A stretch of 63,447 nt of DNA, taken from contig NZ_PYGA01000035.1 in NCBI RefSeq assembly GCF_003014485.1, forward strand, positions 1 through 63,447, read 5' to 3'. The notes below the pieces were generated by a model. The model was not told where the DNA came from, searched no databases, and was given only the letters and a program-made list of their open reading frames with translations. The DNA comes from Murinocardiopsis flavida. GTDB taxonomy: Bacteria > Actinomycetota > Actinomycetes > Streptosporangiales > Streptosporangiaceae. The translations under genes were made by a program, and so were the position numbers. The stretch's first letter is position 1. Every line of letters begins with the position of its first letter. Positions 53,302-63,409 of the stretch are shown here, piece after piece.

Positions 53302-53386
53302 CCCCGCTGGCCGCCGCGCGCCCGACGGCACGGGCGGCGACCCACCGACGCAAGCGAACCTCCACAACGGGCTGGACTCTCTCACC

Positions 53387-53953
53387 ATGACCAACGGATT
53401 CCGCCGCGGCGCCAAGGGCGCCGTCCTCATCGACCTCACCGCCGACGAGGCGGCCGTCCTGCGGTCCATGGCCGCGCTGGTGCTGGAACTGGTCGAGGAA
53501 CCCGAGGAGCAGGACGAGTTCGCCACGATGGTCGGCATCGGCACCAGCAGCGAGCCGCACGAGGACCCCGTGCTCGCCCGGCTGTTCCCCGACGCGTACG
53601 GCGACGACGCCAAGGCCGCGTCGGACTTCCGCCGCTACACCGAGGACGAACTGCGCCGCCACAAGCGCGAGAACGCGCAGACCATGCTGGAGTCGATCCC
53701 CGCCGAGGTGCCCCGTACCGGGTGCCGGGTCGAGCTCGACCTCGCCGACGCGCACGCGTGGCTGAAGGGCCTCAACGACGTGCGGCTCGCGCTGGGCACC
53801 CGCCTCGGAGTCTCCGAGGAGACCGACCAGGACGTCGACGCGCTGCTCTCGGGCGCGCGCGGGGTCGACCACCCCGACGCGGCGGCGCTGCACATATTCG
53901 GCTGGCTCGGCGGGGTGCAGGAGTCGCTGGTGCTCGCGATCCAGGGGGAGTGA
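53387..53953 (+). CDS. DUF2017 protein
   Basis: 188 aa. DUF2017 hallmarks are LTADEAAVLRSMAALVLELV, ARLFPDAYGDDAKAASDFRRYTEDELR and a C-terminal HIFGWLGGVQESLVLAI. It is an acidic, helical cytoplasmic protein that nearly always follows clpS. Function unknown, perhaps linked to Clp proteolysis. Confidence 0.92.
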   Translation: MTNGFRRGAKGAVLIDLTADEAAVLRSMAALVLELVEEPEEQDEFATMVGIGTSSEPHEDPVLARLFPDAYGDDAKAASDFRRYTEDELRRHKRENAQTMLESIPAEVPRTGCRVELDLADAHAWLKGLNDVRLALGTRLGVSEETDQDVDALLSGARGVDHPDAAALHIFGWLGGVQESLVLAIQGE

Positions 53954-53967
53954 CCCCGCACGTGTGA

Positions 53968-54004
53968 CGCCGGCCGCTCCCCAGGGGACGGGGAGCAGCC
54001 GGCG
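53968..54004. terminator. hairpin between DUF2017 and GH25 genes
   Basis: A 15-bp stem with one mismatch (arms 53968-53982 and 53990-54004) and a 7-nt loop, between convergent genes. Confidence 0.65.
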
Positions 54005-54028
54005 CCGGCTCGGAGCGGGCGAGCCGGA

Positions 54029-54859
54029 TCAGGTGTTGTTCGCCAGCGCGAGGAGCCGCTCCTCGCTGCCGTTGAACACGTTGAGATCGGTGTTGCCACC
54101 GATCCCCGGGACCGAGCCGCTGTCGGTGTACTGCCAGAAGGTGTAGGTCGGGAAGCCGCCCGGCATGGTCGGCTTGTCGCCGTTGTTCCAGCTCGCCGCC
54201 CACAGCGGGTTGGTCTTGGCGAAGGCGCCGCTGCCGCCCGCGCAGTCGTTCCACCAGCCCGCGCTGGTGTAGATGACGGCGTCGCGGCCGGTGCGCTTGC
54301 GGTAGGTGTCGCTGAAGTCCTTGATCCAGGAGACGATCTGGCTCGGGCTCTTGCCGTAGCAGTGGGGCGCCGCCGAGGTGTCCTCGATGTCGAGGACGCC
54401 GGGCAGGGTCTGGTCGTCGGCCGACCACGCGCCGCCGTTGTCGGCGAAGTAGTTCGCCTGGGCCGCGCCGCCGGAGGTGTCGGGTCGGGCGAAGTGGTAG
54501 GCGCCGCGGATGAGCCCCGCCTTGTGGGAGCCGGTGTAGTGGGAGTTGAACGCGGGCGACTTGTAGCCGGTGCCTTCGGTGGCCTTGATGTAGCTGAACT
54601 TGACGCCGGACTTGGCCACGGCGCCCCAGTCGACGCTGCCGTTGTGGTGGGAGACGTCGATGCCCGGCACGCCGGCGGGGGCGGCGCTGATCTGGGAGCG
54701 GTCGGGGGAGTCGGGCGCTTCGCGTGCGTGGAGCGCCATTGCGGGGGTGTCGGTGGGGGCGGGGGCTGCGGCGGCCGCGGGGGCGAGCAGGGCCGAGGAG
54801 AGCGCGAAAGCGGCGCCGAGGCCGAGCCCCGCCGTCGCCAACCGGGAGGTGTGTCCCAT
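54029..54859 (-). CDS. secreted GH25 lysozyme
   Basis: 276 aa from ATG 54859. The signal peptide is about 1-33. The muramidase domain begins at VPGIDVSHHNGSVDWGAVAK and has GVKFSYIKATEGTGYK, LIRGAYHFARPD, LPGVLDIEDTSAAP (catalytic acidic residues) and WQYTDSGSVPGIGGNTDLNVF. No extra cell-wall-binding domain. It cleaves peptidoglycan between MurNAc and GlcNAc. AGGAAGG lies about 10 nt before ATG. Confidence 0.93.
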   Translation of the reverse strand: MGHTSRLATAGLGLGAAFALSSALLAPAAAAAPAPTDTPAMALHAREAPDSPDRSQISAAPAGVPGIDVSHHNGSVDWGAVAKSGVKFSYIKATEGTGYKSPAFNSHYTGSHKAGLIRGAYHFARPDTSGGAAQANYFADNGGAWSADDQTLPGVLDIEDTSAAPHCYGKSPSQIVSWIKDFSDTYRKRTGRDAVIYTSAGWWNDCAGGSGAFAKTNPLWAASWNNGDKPTMPGGFPTYTFWQYTDSGSVPGIGGNTDLNVFNGSEERLLALANNT

Positions 54860-55172
54860 CGTCGGTGCATCCTTCCTGACGGGCCCGGGCCGGCGGGTAC
54901 TCGTGGTGAGCCGGCCCCGGCCTTGTGCGGGGGGAAGTCGAGGGGGAACGCGCTGTGTGACGGTTCCCTCTCGTGCGGTGTCCGCAATGGCATTGGACCC
55001 AAGGTGCGCACCGGGCGGCAATGAGTTCCCCGCCTCAATTTGCCGCCGCGACGTGGGGCCATGGGCCCAGGACTAGGCGTTGACCTGCATGGACACGACC
55101 CATCCTGTGGCAGGTTCCGATTAGCCATACCTAGTCGGTGGGTAGGAATCCGGTGTCGGCTACGCTGAGTCC
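54860..55172. other. 313-bp divergent promoter region
   Basis: No gene. It serves GH25 leftward and the JAMM protease rightward. A TACGCT -10 box at 55161-55166 is 6 nt before the rightward ATG. A region near 55080-55140 is AT-richer than average. No riboswitch pattern was recognised upstream of the lysozyme. Confidence 0.55.
55161..55166 (+). promoter_or_regulatory. -10 box of leaderless promoter (TACGCT)
   Basis: It is exactly 6 nt from ATG 55173, so the cysteine-pathway transcript probably begins at the start codon. Confidence 0.55.
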
Positions 55173-55577
55173 ATGCTCAGGATCGACCGCGCGATCTACG
55201 ACCGGATCGTCGCCCACGCCCGCCGCGATCACCCCGACGAAGCGTGCGGCGTGGTCGCCGGCCCCGCCGGGTCCGACCGCCCCGAGCGCTTCATCGCCAT
55301 GGCCAACGCCGAGCGCTCACCGACCTTCTACCGGTTCGACTCCCTCGAACAGCTCAAGGTGTGGCGGGAGATGGACGACCGCGACGAAGAGCCGGTGGTC
55401 GTCTACCACTCGCACACCGCGACCGAGGCGTACCCGTCGCGCACCGACGTGTCCTACGCGGCGGAGCCCAACGCCCACTACGTCCTCGTGTCCACCCGCG
55501 ACCCCGAGACCGCGGAGTTCCGGTCGTACCGCATCCTCGACGGCGAGATCACCGAGGAAAAGGTCGAGATCCAGTAG
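55173..55577 (+). CDS. Mov34/MPN/PAD-1 (JAMM) metalloprotease, Mec-like
   Basis: 134 aa. The full JAMM set is present: Glu 23 (HPDEACGVV), His 79 and His 81 (VVYHSHTATEAYPSRTD), Ser 89 and Asp 92. In Mycobacterium tuberculosis, Mec releases cysteine from the CysO-cysteine adduct. Here the next genes are the CysO-like sulfur carrier and the CysM-like synthase, in the same order, so the same role is likely. The gap to the next gene is about 106 bp. Confidence 0.93.
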   Translation: MLRIDRAIYDRIVAHARRDHPDEACGVVAGPAGSDRPERFIAMANAERSPTFYRFDSLEQLKVWREMDDRDEEPVVVYHSHTATEAYPSRTDVSYAAEPNAHYVLVSTRDPETAEFRSYRILDGEITEEKVEIQ

Positions 55578-55664
55578 CGAGGGGCGGGCCGCCGGAATCA
55601 GCGCGCCCCCGCCTTTGTTGCACCCAGCCAGTAGCAGCGACGCCTGCCGACATCCGCACCCTGA

Positions 55665-56912
<1,248 letters not shown>

Positions 56913-56916
56913 CCGC

Positions 56917-56954
56917 CGCGCCCCGCGTCCCCGCGACCGGCCGCGGGGCGCGGG
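56917..56954 (+). terminator. hairpin after cysM
   Basis: A perfect 12-bp stem (CCGCGCCCCGCG, arms 56917-56928 and 56943-56954) with a 14-nt loop, 4 bp after the cysM stop. No T tract. Confidence 0.55.
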
Positions 56955-57015
56955 TTCCGGACCCATCGGGCGGGGCGGCGCGCCCTTACCGAAACCCGTT
57001 CGGTTCAATGGCTGC

Positions 57016-57822
57016 ATGACGCGATTCGACAACGCGACCACGGTCACCCCCGTCGGCGACGGGCACTACACTGCCGAACTCGACGCCGGCTACCTCATCG
57101 GCGCCGCCGTCAACGGCGGCTACCTGATGGCCGTCATGCAGCGGGCGGTCCTCGCTGCGGTCGAGCACCCGCACGCGGTGTCGAGCTCGTTCAACTTCCT
57201 GCGCCCCTGCACAGCCGGCCCGGTCGAGGTCGACGTCGAGCCGCTCAAGGCCGGGCGCACCGTGACCACCGCCCGCGTCACCCTCCGCTCCGGCGGGCTC
57301 CCCGCCGTCGCCGGCACCATCGTCGCCGGCCGGCTCGAACCCGGCGCCGTACCCGCCTACGCCGCGGAGCCCCCCGACATCCCCGCCCTGGACGACTGCC
57401 GCGGCTTCGACCCGCGCGCCGGCAAGGACGCCGGCATGGCGTTCGCCGACCGCGTCGACCTGCTCTTCGGCCCCCGCTCCTACCGGATGCTCGCCGGAAC
57501 CGACGAGGACCCCGTCCCCGAACTCCTCGGCCACGTCGCCGCCTCGGCCGCTGACGGCGGACCCGTCGCCGACCTCCCGGCGTTCCTGCCGCTGGCGGTC
57601 GACGCGCTGCCGCCCGTCGTGAGCACCCTCGACGCCTGGAGCTGGGCGCCCACCGTCGAACTCACCTGGCACCTGCGCGCGCTGCCCGAACCCGGCCCGC
57701 TGGGCTTCCACGCCCGCGCCGACCTGGTCGGCGACGGCTGGTTCGACGAGACCGTCGACCTCTACGACACCAAGGGCCGCCTGGTCGCCCAGAGCCGCCA
57801 ACTGGCACGGGTCGGACGCTGA
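57016..57822 (+). CDS. acyl-CoA thioesterase-like (double hotdog) protein
   Basis: 268 aa. Two hotdog domains: the first has the signature AAVNGGYLMAVMQRAV and SSSFNFLRPCTAGPVEVDVEPLKAGRTV; the second contains TVELTWHLRALPEPGPLGFHARADLVGDGWFDETVDLYDTKGRLVAQSRQL. This matches the TesB-like acyl-CoA thioesterase family. Likely substrates are medium-chain acyl-CoAs. Start ATG 57016, no strong RBS. Confidence 0.85.
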   Translation: MTRFDNATTVTPVGDGHYTAELDAGYLIGAAVNGGYLMAVMQRAVLAAVEHPHAVSSSFNFLRPCTAGPVEVDVEPLKAGRTVTTARVTLRSGGLPAVAGTIVAGRLEPGAVPAYAAEPPDIPALDDCRGFDPRAGKDAGMAFADRVDLLFGPRSYRMLAGTDEDPVPELLGHVAASAADGGPVADLPAFLPLAVDALPPVVSTLDAWSWAPTVELTWHLRALPEPGPLGFHARADLVGDGWFDETVDLYDTKGRLVAQSRQLARVGR

Positions 57823-57997
57823 CACCGCCACCGCCCGCGCACCGCCGTGTGATGGACGCCGCGTGAGACGCGGGCCACATTAGGTACCGTCCGTGCGGTG
57901 ATTGGGGTACACCCGTAACACGGGGAAAACGGGGGCCCCGCCCCGCGAGCAGTACCGGGCCTCCGCGTATCCGACCTCACCGCAAAGGCAGTGCGAC

Positions 57998-58759
57998 GTG
58001 CGACTCACCATCATCGGCCCCTCGGGCAGCTTCCCGGGGCCCGCCGGACCCGCGTCCTGTTACCTTGTCGAGGCCGACGGCTTCCGCCTGCTGCTCGACC
58101 TCGGCAACGGAGCGCTGGGCGCGCTCCAGCACCACGCCGACATCTACGGCATCGACGCCGTCTACCTCAGCCACCTGCACGCCGACCACTGCTTCGACCT
58201 GTGCTCGTACTGGGTGGCGCGCACCTTCCCCGAAGGCGGGCCGAAACCGCGCATACCGGTGTACGGCCCGCCCGGGGTCGGCGACCGCATGGCGTCCGTC
58301 TACGGCCTCGAACCCGACCCCGGCATGCGCGAGACGTTCGACTTCGTCGACCTCGCCCCCGGCGAGCTGCGCATCGGCCCGTTCACCGCCCGATTCGCCC
58401 ACGTCAACCACCCCGTCGAGGCGTTCGGCATCCGCCTGGAGCACGACGGGGCGACCCTGGCCTACTCCGGCGACTCCGGCGCGTGCAACGAACTCGTCGA
58501 GATCGCCCGCGGCGCCGACCTGTTCCTGTGCGAGGCGTCGTTCCACGACCACCGCGAACACCCCAAGGACATGCACCTCACCGGCAGCGAGGCGGGCGAG
58601 CACGCCGCGATGGCCGGCGTGGACCGCCTGGTGCTGACCCACCTGGTGCCCTGGAACGACGACGAGTGCACCCTCGCCGAGGCCCGCCGCACCTTCAGCG
58701 GCACCATCGACCTCGCCGAACAGGGCAGGGTCTACGAGATCGCCGCCGCCGGGCGCTGA
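57998..58759 (+). CDS. MBL-fold metallo-hydrolase (RNase Z-like)
   Basis: 253 aa from GTG 57998. The metal site LSHLHADHCFDL gives the HxHxDH motif. Other ligands lie in NHPVEAFGIRLEH, YSGDSGACNELVE and the C-terminal LTHLVPWN. The fold is of the cAMP-phosphodiesterase/RNase Z type. The frame extends from TTG 57902 but the conserved domain begins at VRLTIIGPSGSFPG, so GTG is preferred. The gene is conserved next to rph/rdgB in actinomycetes. Confidence 0.9.
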   Translation: MRLTIIGPSGSFPGPAGPASCYLVEADGFRLLLDLGNGALGALQHHADIYGIDAVYLSHLHADHCFDLCSYWVARTFPEGGPKPRIPVYGPPGVGDRMASVYGLEPDPGMRETFDFVDLAPGELRIGPFTARFAHVNHPVEAFGIRLEHDGATLAYSGDSGACNELVEIARGADLFLCEASFHDHREHPKDMHLTGSEAGEHAAMAGVDRLVLTHLVPWNDDECTLAEARRTFSGTIDLAEQGRVYEIAAAGR

Positions 58760-58796
58760 CCCCGCCGCGGCATCCGAGCGGCGGCGCCGCCCACCG

Positions 58797-59396
58797 CTAC
58801 GGCAGGTCGCCGGCCGCGGCGAGGACGATCGCCTCCAGTTCGGACTGCCCCAGATCGCTGCCCACCGCGTTGGCGGTGACGCTCACCCCGGGCAGGTACA
58901 GCACCGCGCTGCGGCCCACCGAACCCAGGTCGGTGTACTGCAACTTCCCGCCCAGTTCACTGCTCTGCGGGGTGGTCCGCACCCCCATGCCCTGCTCGGC
59001 GTCGGGGTCGGCGCCGTCCGGGTCGGCGAAGGTCTCCCCGGCCTGGAACTGGACGAACAGGTGCTCGCGTTCGCCCTCCTCACCCCAATTGCAGGTCAGC
59101 AGCCCGTCCTTGGCGGACTCCGTGAAGGGCATGCCGCGCGTGTGCTCGGCGGCGGCCTTCTCCGCGGCGCCGCCGGTGCAGGTGGCCGGCACCGTGTCCG
59201 CGGCCCCGCCGTCCCCCGCCTCGTCGGGCGCCGACGGGGAGGGGGACGTGGACGCCGACGGGGAGCCCGACTCCGCGGGCGCCCCGCTGGAAGGCGGGGC
59301 GCCGCCGCCGCACGCGGCGCACAGCACCGCCAGCAGGAGCGCCCCGGCGGCCGGTGCGGCGCGCCATGGCGCGCGGGCGCGCGGAGTCGAAGGCAT
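58797..59396 (-). CDS. lipoprotein, DUF3558-like, paralogue A
   Basis: 199 aa. Signal peptide ALLLAVLCAAC with a lipobox Cys at 29, followed by a Ser/Pro/Ala-rich linker. The domain has TCTGGAAEKAAAEHTR, LLTCNWGEEGEREHLFVQF and a terminal GQSELEAIVLAAAGDL. The two conserved Cys and the CxW pattern resemble DUF3558-type actinobacterial lipoproteins. It is a paralogue of the next gene (tandem duplicate). Function unknown. Confidence 0.75.
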   Translation of the reverse strand: MPSTPRARAPWRAAPAAGALLLAVLCAACGGGAPPSSGAPAESGSPSASTSPSPSAPDEAGDGGAADTVPATCTGGAAEKAAAEHTRGMPFTESAKDGLLTCNWGEEGEREHLFVQFQAGETFADPDGADPDAEQGMGVRTTPQSSELGGKLQYTDLGSVGRSAVLYLPGVSVTANAVGSDLGQSELEAIVLAAAGDLP

Positions 59397-59425
59397 GGGT
59401 GTCCTCTCAGGGCAGCGGTCGGAGA

Positions 59426-60076
59426 CTACTCCCCGGCGAGGTTCTCCGCCGCGGTCAGCACGATCTTCTCCATGTCGCCCTTGTCGATCGGCTCGGGCAC
59501 CGTCTGGACGTCGATGTAGAAGTCGCCGGGCAGGTGCGCCACCACACCGCCGCCCTGCCGGCCCATGTCGAGGTGCTGGAGTTCGGCGTCGGCCTTCTCC
59601 GACTCCGCGGTGGAGTACGGCTCGCCGAGGGTGACCTCCGAGGGGCCCTGGAACTCCTCTTCGGCGTTCTCCAGCGGGTTCACGCCCTCGACGTAGGTGA
59701 GGGAGAGGATGAGGAGGTCGTCGCTCTCGGCGCCGCCCATGCCCCACACGCACGTGATGCCCTGGCCGTCGGGGACGCCCGTGATGCCGGACGTCTCCTC
59801 TTCCAGCTCCGCGGATTCGCCCACCTGGTCGGCGACCGCCTCGGCCGCCTTCGCCTCCTCGCAGGAGGCCGGCAGGGCGTACTCGCCGTCGGCCGCGGGC
59901 TCGCTCGCCGAAGGGCTCGGCTCGGGCGACGCCGTGGGCGACGACTCCTCGTCGGGGGTCGCTTCGGTGTCCGGATCCGGACCGCCGGAGCAGCCCGCGA
60001 GCAGTACGCCCGCTGCGATGGCGGATCCCACGGCGAGGGGACCGCGGCGGAACTGGGGCAGAATGTCGAGCCTCAC
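59426..60076 (-). CDS. lipoprotein, DUF3558-like, paralogue B
   Basis: 216 aa from GTG 60076. Lipobox LLAGC with Cys 29, then a Thr/Pro/Ser/Glu-rich linker. Domain elements ASCEEAKAAEAVADQVGE, GITCVWGMGGAESDDLLILSL and MEKIVLTAAENLAGE parallel paralogue A. Upstream of the paralogue, 29 bp separates the two genes, so they are cotranscribed. Anchored on the outer face of the membrane. Function unknown. Confidence 0.78.
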   Translation of the reverse strand: MRLDILPQFRRGPLAVGSAIAAGVLLAGCSGGPDPDTEATPDEESSPTASPEPSPSASEPAADGEYALPASCEEAKAAEAVADQVGESAELEEETSGITGVPDGQGITCVWGMGGAESDDLLILSLTYVEGVNPLENAEEEFQGPSEVTLGEPYSTAESEKADAELQHLDMGRQGGGVVAHLPGDFYIDVQTVPEPIDKGDMEKIVLTAAENLAGE

Positions 60077-60236
60077 GTGCGCACCTTCGTGTCGGGGGTC
60101 TTCCAGTGACGCGGGCCGGACGGCGGAGCGTCGCGCCGTCCAGGCGCTCCTCGTACGGTAGCCGGATCCGGGGACCCCGTGCGGCCCAGGGGTCACCGAC
60201 CGCGACCGGGTCGGCCGCAGCGATAGGCTCACCACC

Positions 60237-60956
60237 ATGGCTCGACCTGACGGACGTACTCCGAAACAACTCCGCCCCGTGACCATTTCCCGCAACTGGC
60301 TGCGGCACGCGGAGGGATCCGCGCTCATCGAGTTCGGCGACACCCGCGTCCTGTGCGCCGCGAGCGTCGAGGACGGCGTGCCCCGCTGGCGGCGCGGCAC
60401 CGGTGAAGGCTGGGTCACGGCCGAGTACGCGATGCTGCCCCGCTCCACCGACACCCGCGGCGCGCGCGAGTCCGTCAAGGGCAAGATCGGCGGCCGCACC
60501 CATGAGATCTCCCGGCTCGTCGGACGCTCGCTGCGCGCCGTCATCGACTTCAAGGCCATGGGCGAGCACACCATCACCCTCGACTGCGACGTCCTGCAAG
60601 CCGACGGCGGCACGCGCACCGCCGCCATCACAGGCGCCTACGTCGCCCTCGCCGACGCGATGAAGCACCTGCGCAAGAAGCGCAACCTCAAGCGCAACCC
60701 GCTCACCGGTTCGGTCGCGGCCGTCAGCGTCGGCATCATCCAGGGCCAGCCCCGCCTCGACCTCAACTACCTGGAGGACTCCGTCGCCCAGACCGACATG
60801 AACGTCGTCGTCACCGGCGAGGGCGAGTTCATCGAGGTTCAGGGCACCGCCGAAGGCGCACCCTTCGACCGCGCGGGCCTCGACCAGCTGCTCGACCTCG
60901 CGGTCGGCGGCTGCGCGGAGCTCACCGAGATCCAGAAGAAGGCGCTGGCCGGATGA
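60237..60956 (+). CDS. rph: ribonuclease PH
   Basis: 239 aa, normal length. Motifs are [59 protein letters not shown] (phosphate binding) and [27 protein letters not shown]. It trims tRNA 3' ends by phosphorolysis. TAGGCT lies 7 nt before ATG 60237, so the leader is 0-1 nt. The rdgB ATG overlaps the TGA (ATGA). Confidence 0.96.
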   Translation: MARPDGRTPKQLRPVTISRNWLRHAEGSALIEFGDTRVLCAASVEDGVPRWRRGTGEGWVTAEYAMLPRSTDTRGARESVKGKIGGRTHEISRLVGRSLRAVIDFKAMGEHTITLDCDVLQADGGTRTAAITGAYVALADAMKHLRKKRNLKRNPLTGSVAAVSVGIIQGQPRLDLNYLEDSVAQTDMNVVVTGEGEFIEVQGTAEGAPFDRAGLDQLLDLAVGGCAELTEIQKKALAG

Positions 60957-61585
60957 CCGCGGCCGGCGCGTGGACCAGCGTCGTGCTCGCGACGCACAAC
61001 GCCAAGAAGGTCCCCGAGGTGCGCGGCATCCTCGCCGGAGCGGGGCTCGACGTCGACCTCATCGGGCTCGACGGCTACCCCGGCGCGCCCGACGTCGCCG
61101 AGACCGAGACGACGTTCGCGGGCAACGCGCTGCTGAAGGCGCGCGCCATCGCCGAGCACACCGGGCTGCCGGCCATCGCCGACGACTCCGGGCTGCGCGT
61201 CGACGAGCTCAAGGGGATGCCGGGCGTGCTGTCGGCCCGCTGGTCGGGCCGGTTCGGCACGCGCAGCGGCGACAAGGACGCCGCGAACCTGGAACTCGTC
61301 CTCGACCAGCTCGCCGACACCCCGGAGGAGCGCCGCGGCGCCGAGTTCGTCTGCGCGGCTGCGGTCGCCCTGCCGTCCGGCGACGAAGGGGTGCTCGAAG
61401 GCGTGCTGCGCGGGCGGCTGATCACCGAGCCGCGGGGCACCAACGGCTTCGGCTACGACCCGGTGTTCGTGCCCGAAGGCGAGACCCGCACCGCGGCGGA
61501 GCTCGACCCTGCGGAGAAGAACGCCATCAGCCATCGGGGGATCGCGTTCCGTCTGCTGGCGGCGAAACTGCGCGAACTCCTCTGA
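60953..61585 (+). CDS. rdgB: non-canonical purine NTP pyrophosphatase (RdgB/HAM1)
   Basis: 210 aa. Signature [16 protein letters not shown] (first nucleotide site), [45 protein letters not shown] and the C-terminal [11 protein letters not shown] plus SHRGIAFR. It removes ITP, dITP and XTP from the pool. It is translationally coupled to rph. Confidence 0.96.
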   Translation: MTAAGAWTSVVLATHNAKKVPEVRGILAGAGLDVDLIGLDGYPGAPDVAETETTFAGNALLKARAIAEHTGLPAIADDSGLRVDELKGMPGVLSARWSGRFGTRSGDKDAANLELVLDQLADTPEERRGAEFVCAAAVALPSGDEGVLEGVLRGRLITEPRGTNGFGYDPVFVPEGETRTAAELDPAEKNAISHRGIAFRLLAAKLRELL

Positions 61586-61598
61586 CACCGGGCAGCAC

Positions 61599-61629
61599 AA
61601 GGGGCCGCCGTCCAGTGGACGGCGGCCCC
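61599..61629. terminator. bidirectional hairpin after rdgB
   Basis: A perfect 14-bp stem (AGGGGCCGCCGTCC, arms 61599-61612 and 61616-61629) and a 3-nt loop, 14 bp after rdgB and 20 bp before the end of the convergent transporter gene. Confidence 0.75.
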
Positions 61630-61649
61630 TGCCATGGGGCGGTGCGGGG

Positions 61650-62903
61650 TCACCCCCCGGAGCCGGTGACCCGGGTGTAGATGTCGTTCGCGCACAGCAC
61701 GAGGAACAGCGCACCGGCGATCGTCAGACCGACGTTGCTCACGATGCCGTTGCGCCACTGCTGCGGGGTCCGCTTGGAGTTCAGCAGCCACATGAGGGTG
61801 AACGCGAGGAACGGCATGAACGCGGAGCCGAGGACGCCGTAGACGATGATCAGCGTGACGGGCTGCCCGAGGAGCAGCAGGAGCATCGGGGGGAACGTCA
61901 GCCAGAGCAGGTAGGCGCGGAACTCCCAGCTCGTCTCGCGCTCCTCGACCGGGCGGTTCGCCTTGCCGCGGATGTTGCCGACGAAGTCGGCGAACATCAG
62001 GCTGACCCCGTGCCAGACCCCGAGAACCGACGTGTAGGCGGCGGCCGCGAAGCCGACCAGGAACATGGTCGCGACGAACCCGCCGAACCTCTCGCGCAGG
62101 ACGTCGGAGAGGTTCACCAGCGCCTGGTCGCCCTCACCGAGTTCGGTCTGCGTGGCGGACAGCAGTTCGGCGCCGACGATGAGCATCGCGACGACGAACA
62201 CGCCTGTGGTGATGTAGGCGATTCGGTTGTCGAACCGCATCATCCGCATCCAGGTCGAGTTCTTCCACCCCTTGGCGTTCACCCAGAACCCGTAGGCCGC
62301 CATGGTGATGGTCCCGCCGACACCGCCGATGAGGCCGAGCGTGTTGAAGAGGGAGTCCTGCGGGATCGTCGGGACCAAACCGAGCACGGCGTCGCCGATG
62401 TTCGGGCCGACGTAGACGGCGAGGCCCACCACCGTCACGAACATGACACCGACCAGGACGGTGATGACCTTCTCGAAGACCGCGTACTGGTTGAACCAGA
62501 CGAAGACCAGCCCGCTGACCCCGGCCAGGACCGCCCACGCCAGGAAGGGGACCTGCGGGAACATCGCGTGCATGGGGAGCGCGGTGGCGGACATCGCCGT
62601 CGCGCCGTACACGAACCCCCAGAGGACGATGTACGGGGCGAAGAAGACGAAGGTCCAGATGCCGAGGCTGCGCCACCCGTCGAAGATGGTGCGCTCGGTG
62701 GCGAGGTGCCAGCGGCCCGTGGCCTCCGCGAGGGAGATCTTGACGATGCAGCCGATGATGGTGGCCCACAGCAGGGCGTAGCCGAACTTCTCACCGGCGA
62801 CCAGCGTCGCGACCATGTCGCCGGCCCCGACACCCGTGGCGGCGACCACGATGCCGGGGCCGATGAGCTTCCAGCTCGTTTTGTGCTGTTCGGTCTGTAC
62901 CAC
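61650..62903 (-). CDS. Nramp-related metal ion transporter
   Basis: 417 aa from GTG 62903. About 11 membrane segments of the Nramp/LeuT-like fold. In the first helix GPGIVVAATGVGAGDMVATLVAGEKFG replaces the canonical DPGN of Mn/Fe Nramp proteins, and no MPH is visible in the sixth. The pattern fits Nramp-related proteins with a different ion specificity, perhaps magnesium. The gene faces away from the rRNA promoter region to its right. RBS is weak (GGGG). Confidence 0.85.
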   Translation of the reverse strand: MVQTEQHKTSWKLIGPGIVVAATGVGAGDMVATLVAGEKFGYALLWATIIGCIVKISLAEATGRWHLATERTIFDGWRSLGIWTFVFFAPYIVLWGFVYGATAMSATALPMHAMFPQVPFLAWAVLAGVSGLVFVWFNQYAVFEKVITVLVGVMFVTVVGLAVYVGPNIGDAVLGLVPTIPQDSLFNTLGLIGGVGGTITMAAYGFWVNAKGWKNSTWMRMMRFDNRIAYITTGVFVVAMLIVGAELLSATQTELGEGDQALVNLSDVLRERFGGFVATMFLVGFAAAAYTSVLGVWHGVSLMFADFVGNIRGKANRPVEERETSWEFRAYLLWLTFPPMLLLLLGQPVTLIIVYGVLGSAFMPFLAFTLMWLLNSKRTPQQWRNGIVSNVGLTIAGALFLVLCANDIYTRVTGSGG

Positions 62904-63081
62904 GTACGCCCCAGATGACTCGTTGATTGGTACGAAAAGCGTAATTTGGCGGCGACTGGAGCCACCAGGGGTGCGGCTGATCGTGTCGCCATCGATACGA
63001 CCTGCGGAAGTACGGCGCACGCGGCGCGTATGCCGGACTTGCGCCAGAAGCGCCGCAGTACAAGGGGTCGCGGCGTTCGGT

Positions 63082-63109
63082 TTGCACTCCCCGCATCATC
63101 GGGTAATGT
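63082..63109 (+). promoter_or_regulatory. candidate rrn promoter P1
   Basis: TTGCAC (63082-63087) is followed, 16 nt later, by TAATGT (63104-63109). It points rightward to the rRNA operon. It could also be the only distal promoter. Confidence 0.5.
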
Positions 63110-63312
63110 TTCCCGAGTCGCCACGACCCGCGCCGTAGAGGCAGCGGTCCGGCGACACACTCATCCCGGTTCCACCGTCCCGAGCATCGTCTGCGGGTGG
63201 GTAGGATCGGGTGCGGAGCAGGGAGTTCCGAGAAGCTCCGGCAGAAACCGGCCGGAAGATATCGGAAGTCTCGAATTCCCACGGAATTCTGTGAGTTTCC
63301 TGAGAATCGCGG

Positions 63313-63341
63313 TTGTTCGCGGTGGTCGGGGAGCCTGATAA
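63313..63341 (+). promoter_or_regulatory. candidate rrn promoter P2
   Basis: TTGTTC (63313-63318), a 17-nt spacer and TGATAA (63336-63341), followed by AAGTGGG. It is closest to the conserved leader and the more likely main rRNA promoter. Confidence 0.5.
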
Positions 63342-63409
63342 AGTGGGACCACAACGAAACGCAACACCGTCCCGACAGAAGAAGCCTCCGGGTTTTGTAT
63401 GCGGGTGTG

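Noticed and set aside
54860-55172. cyclic-di-AMP riboswitch before the GH25 lysozyme
   Set aside because: Such riboswitches often precede cell-wall hydrolase genes, but I could not find the conserved core in the leftward leader.
57902-57997. TTG-start extension of the MBL hydrolase
   Set aside because: The extra 32 residues match no family region. The conserved domain begins at GTG 57998.
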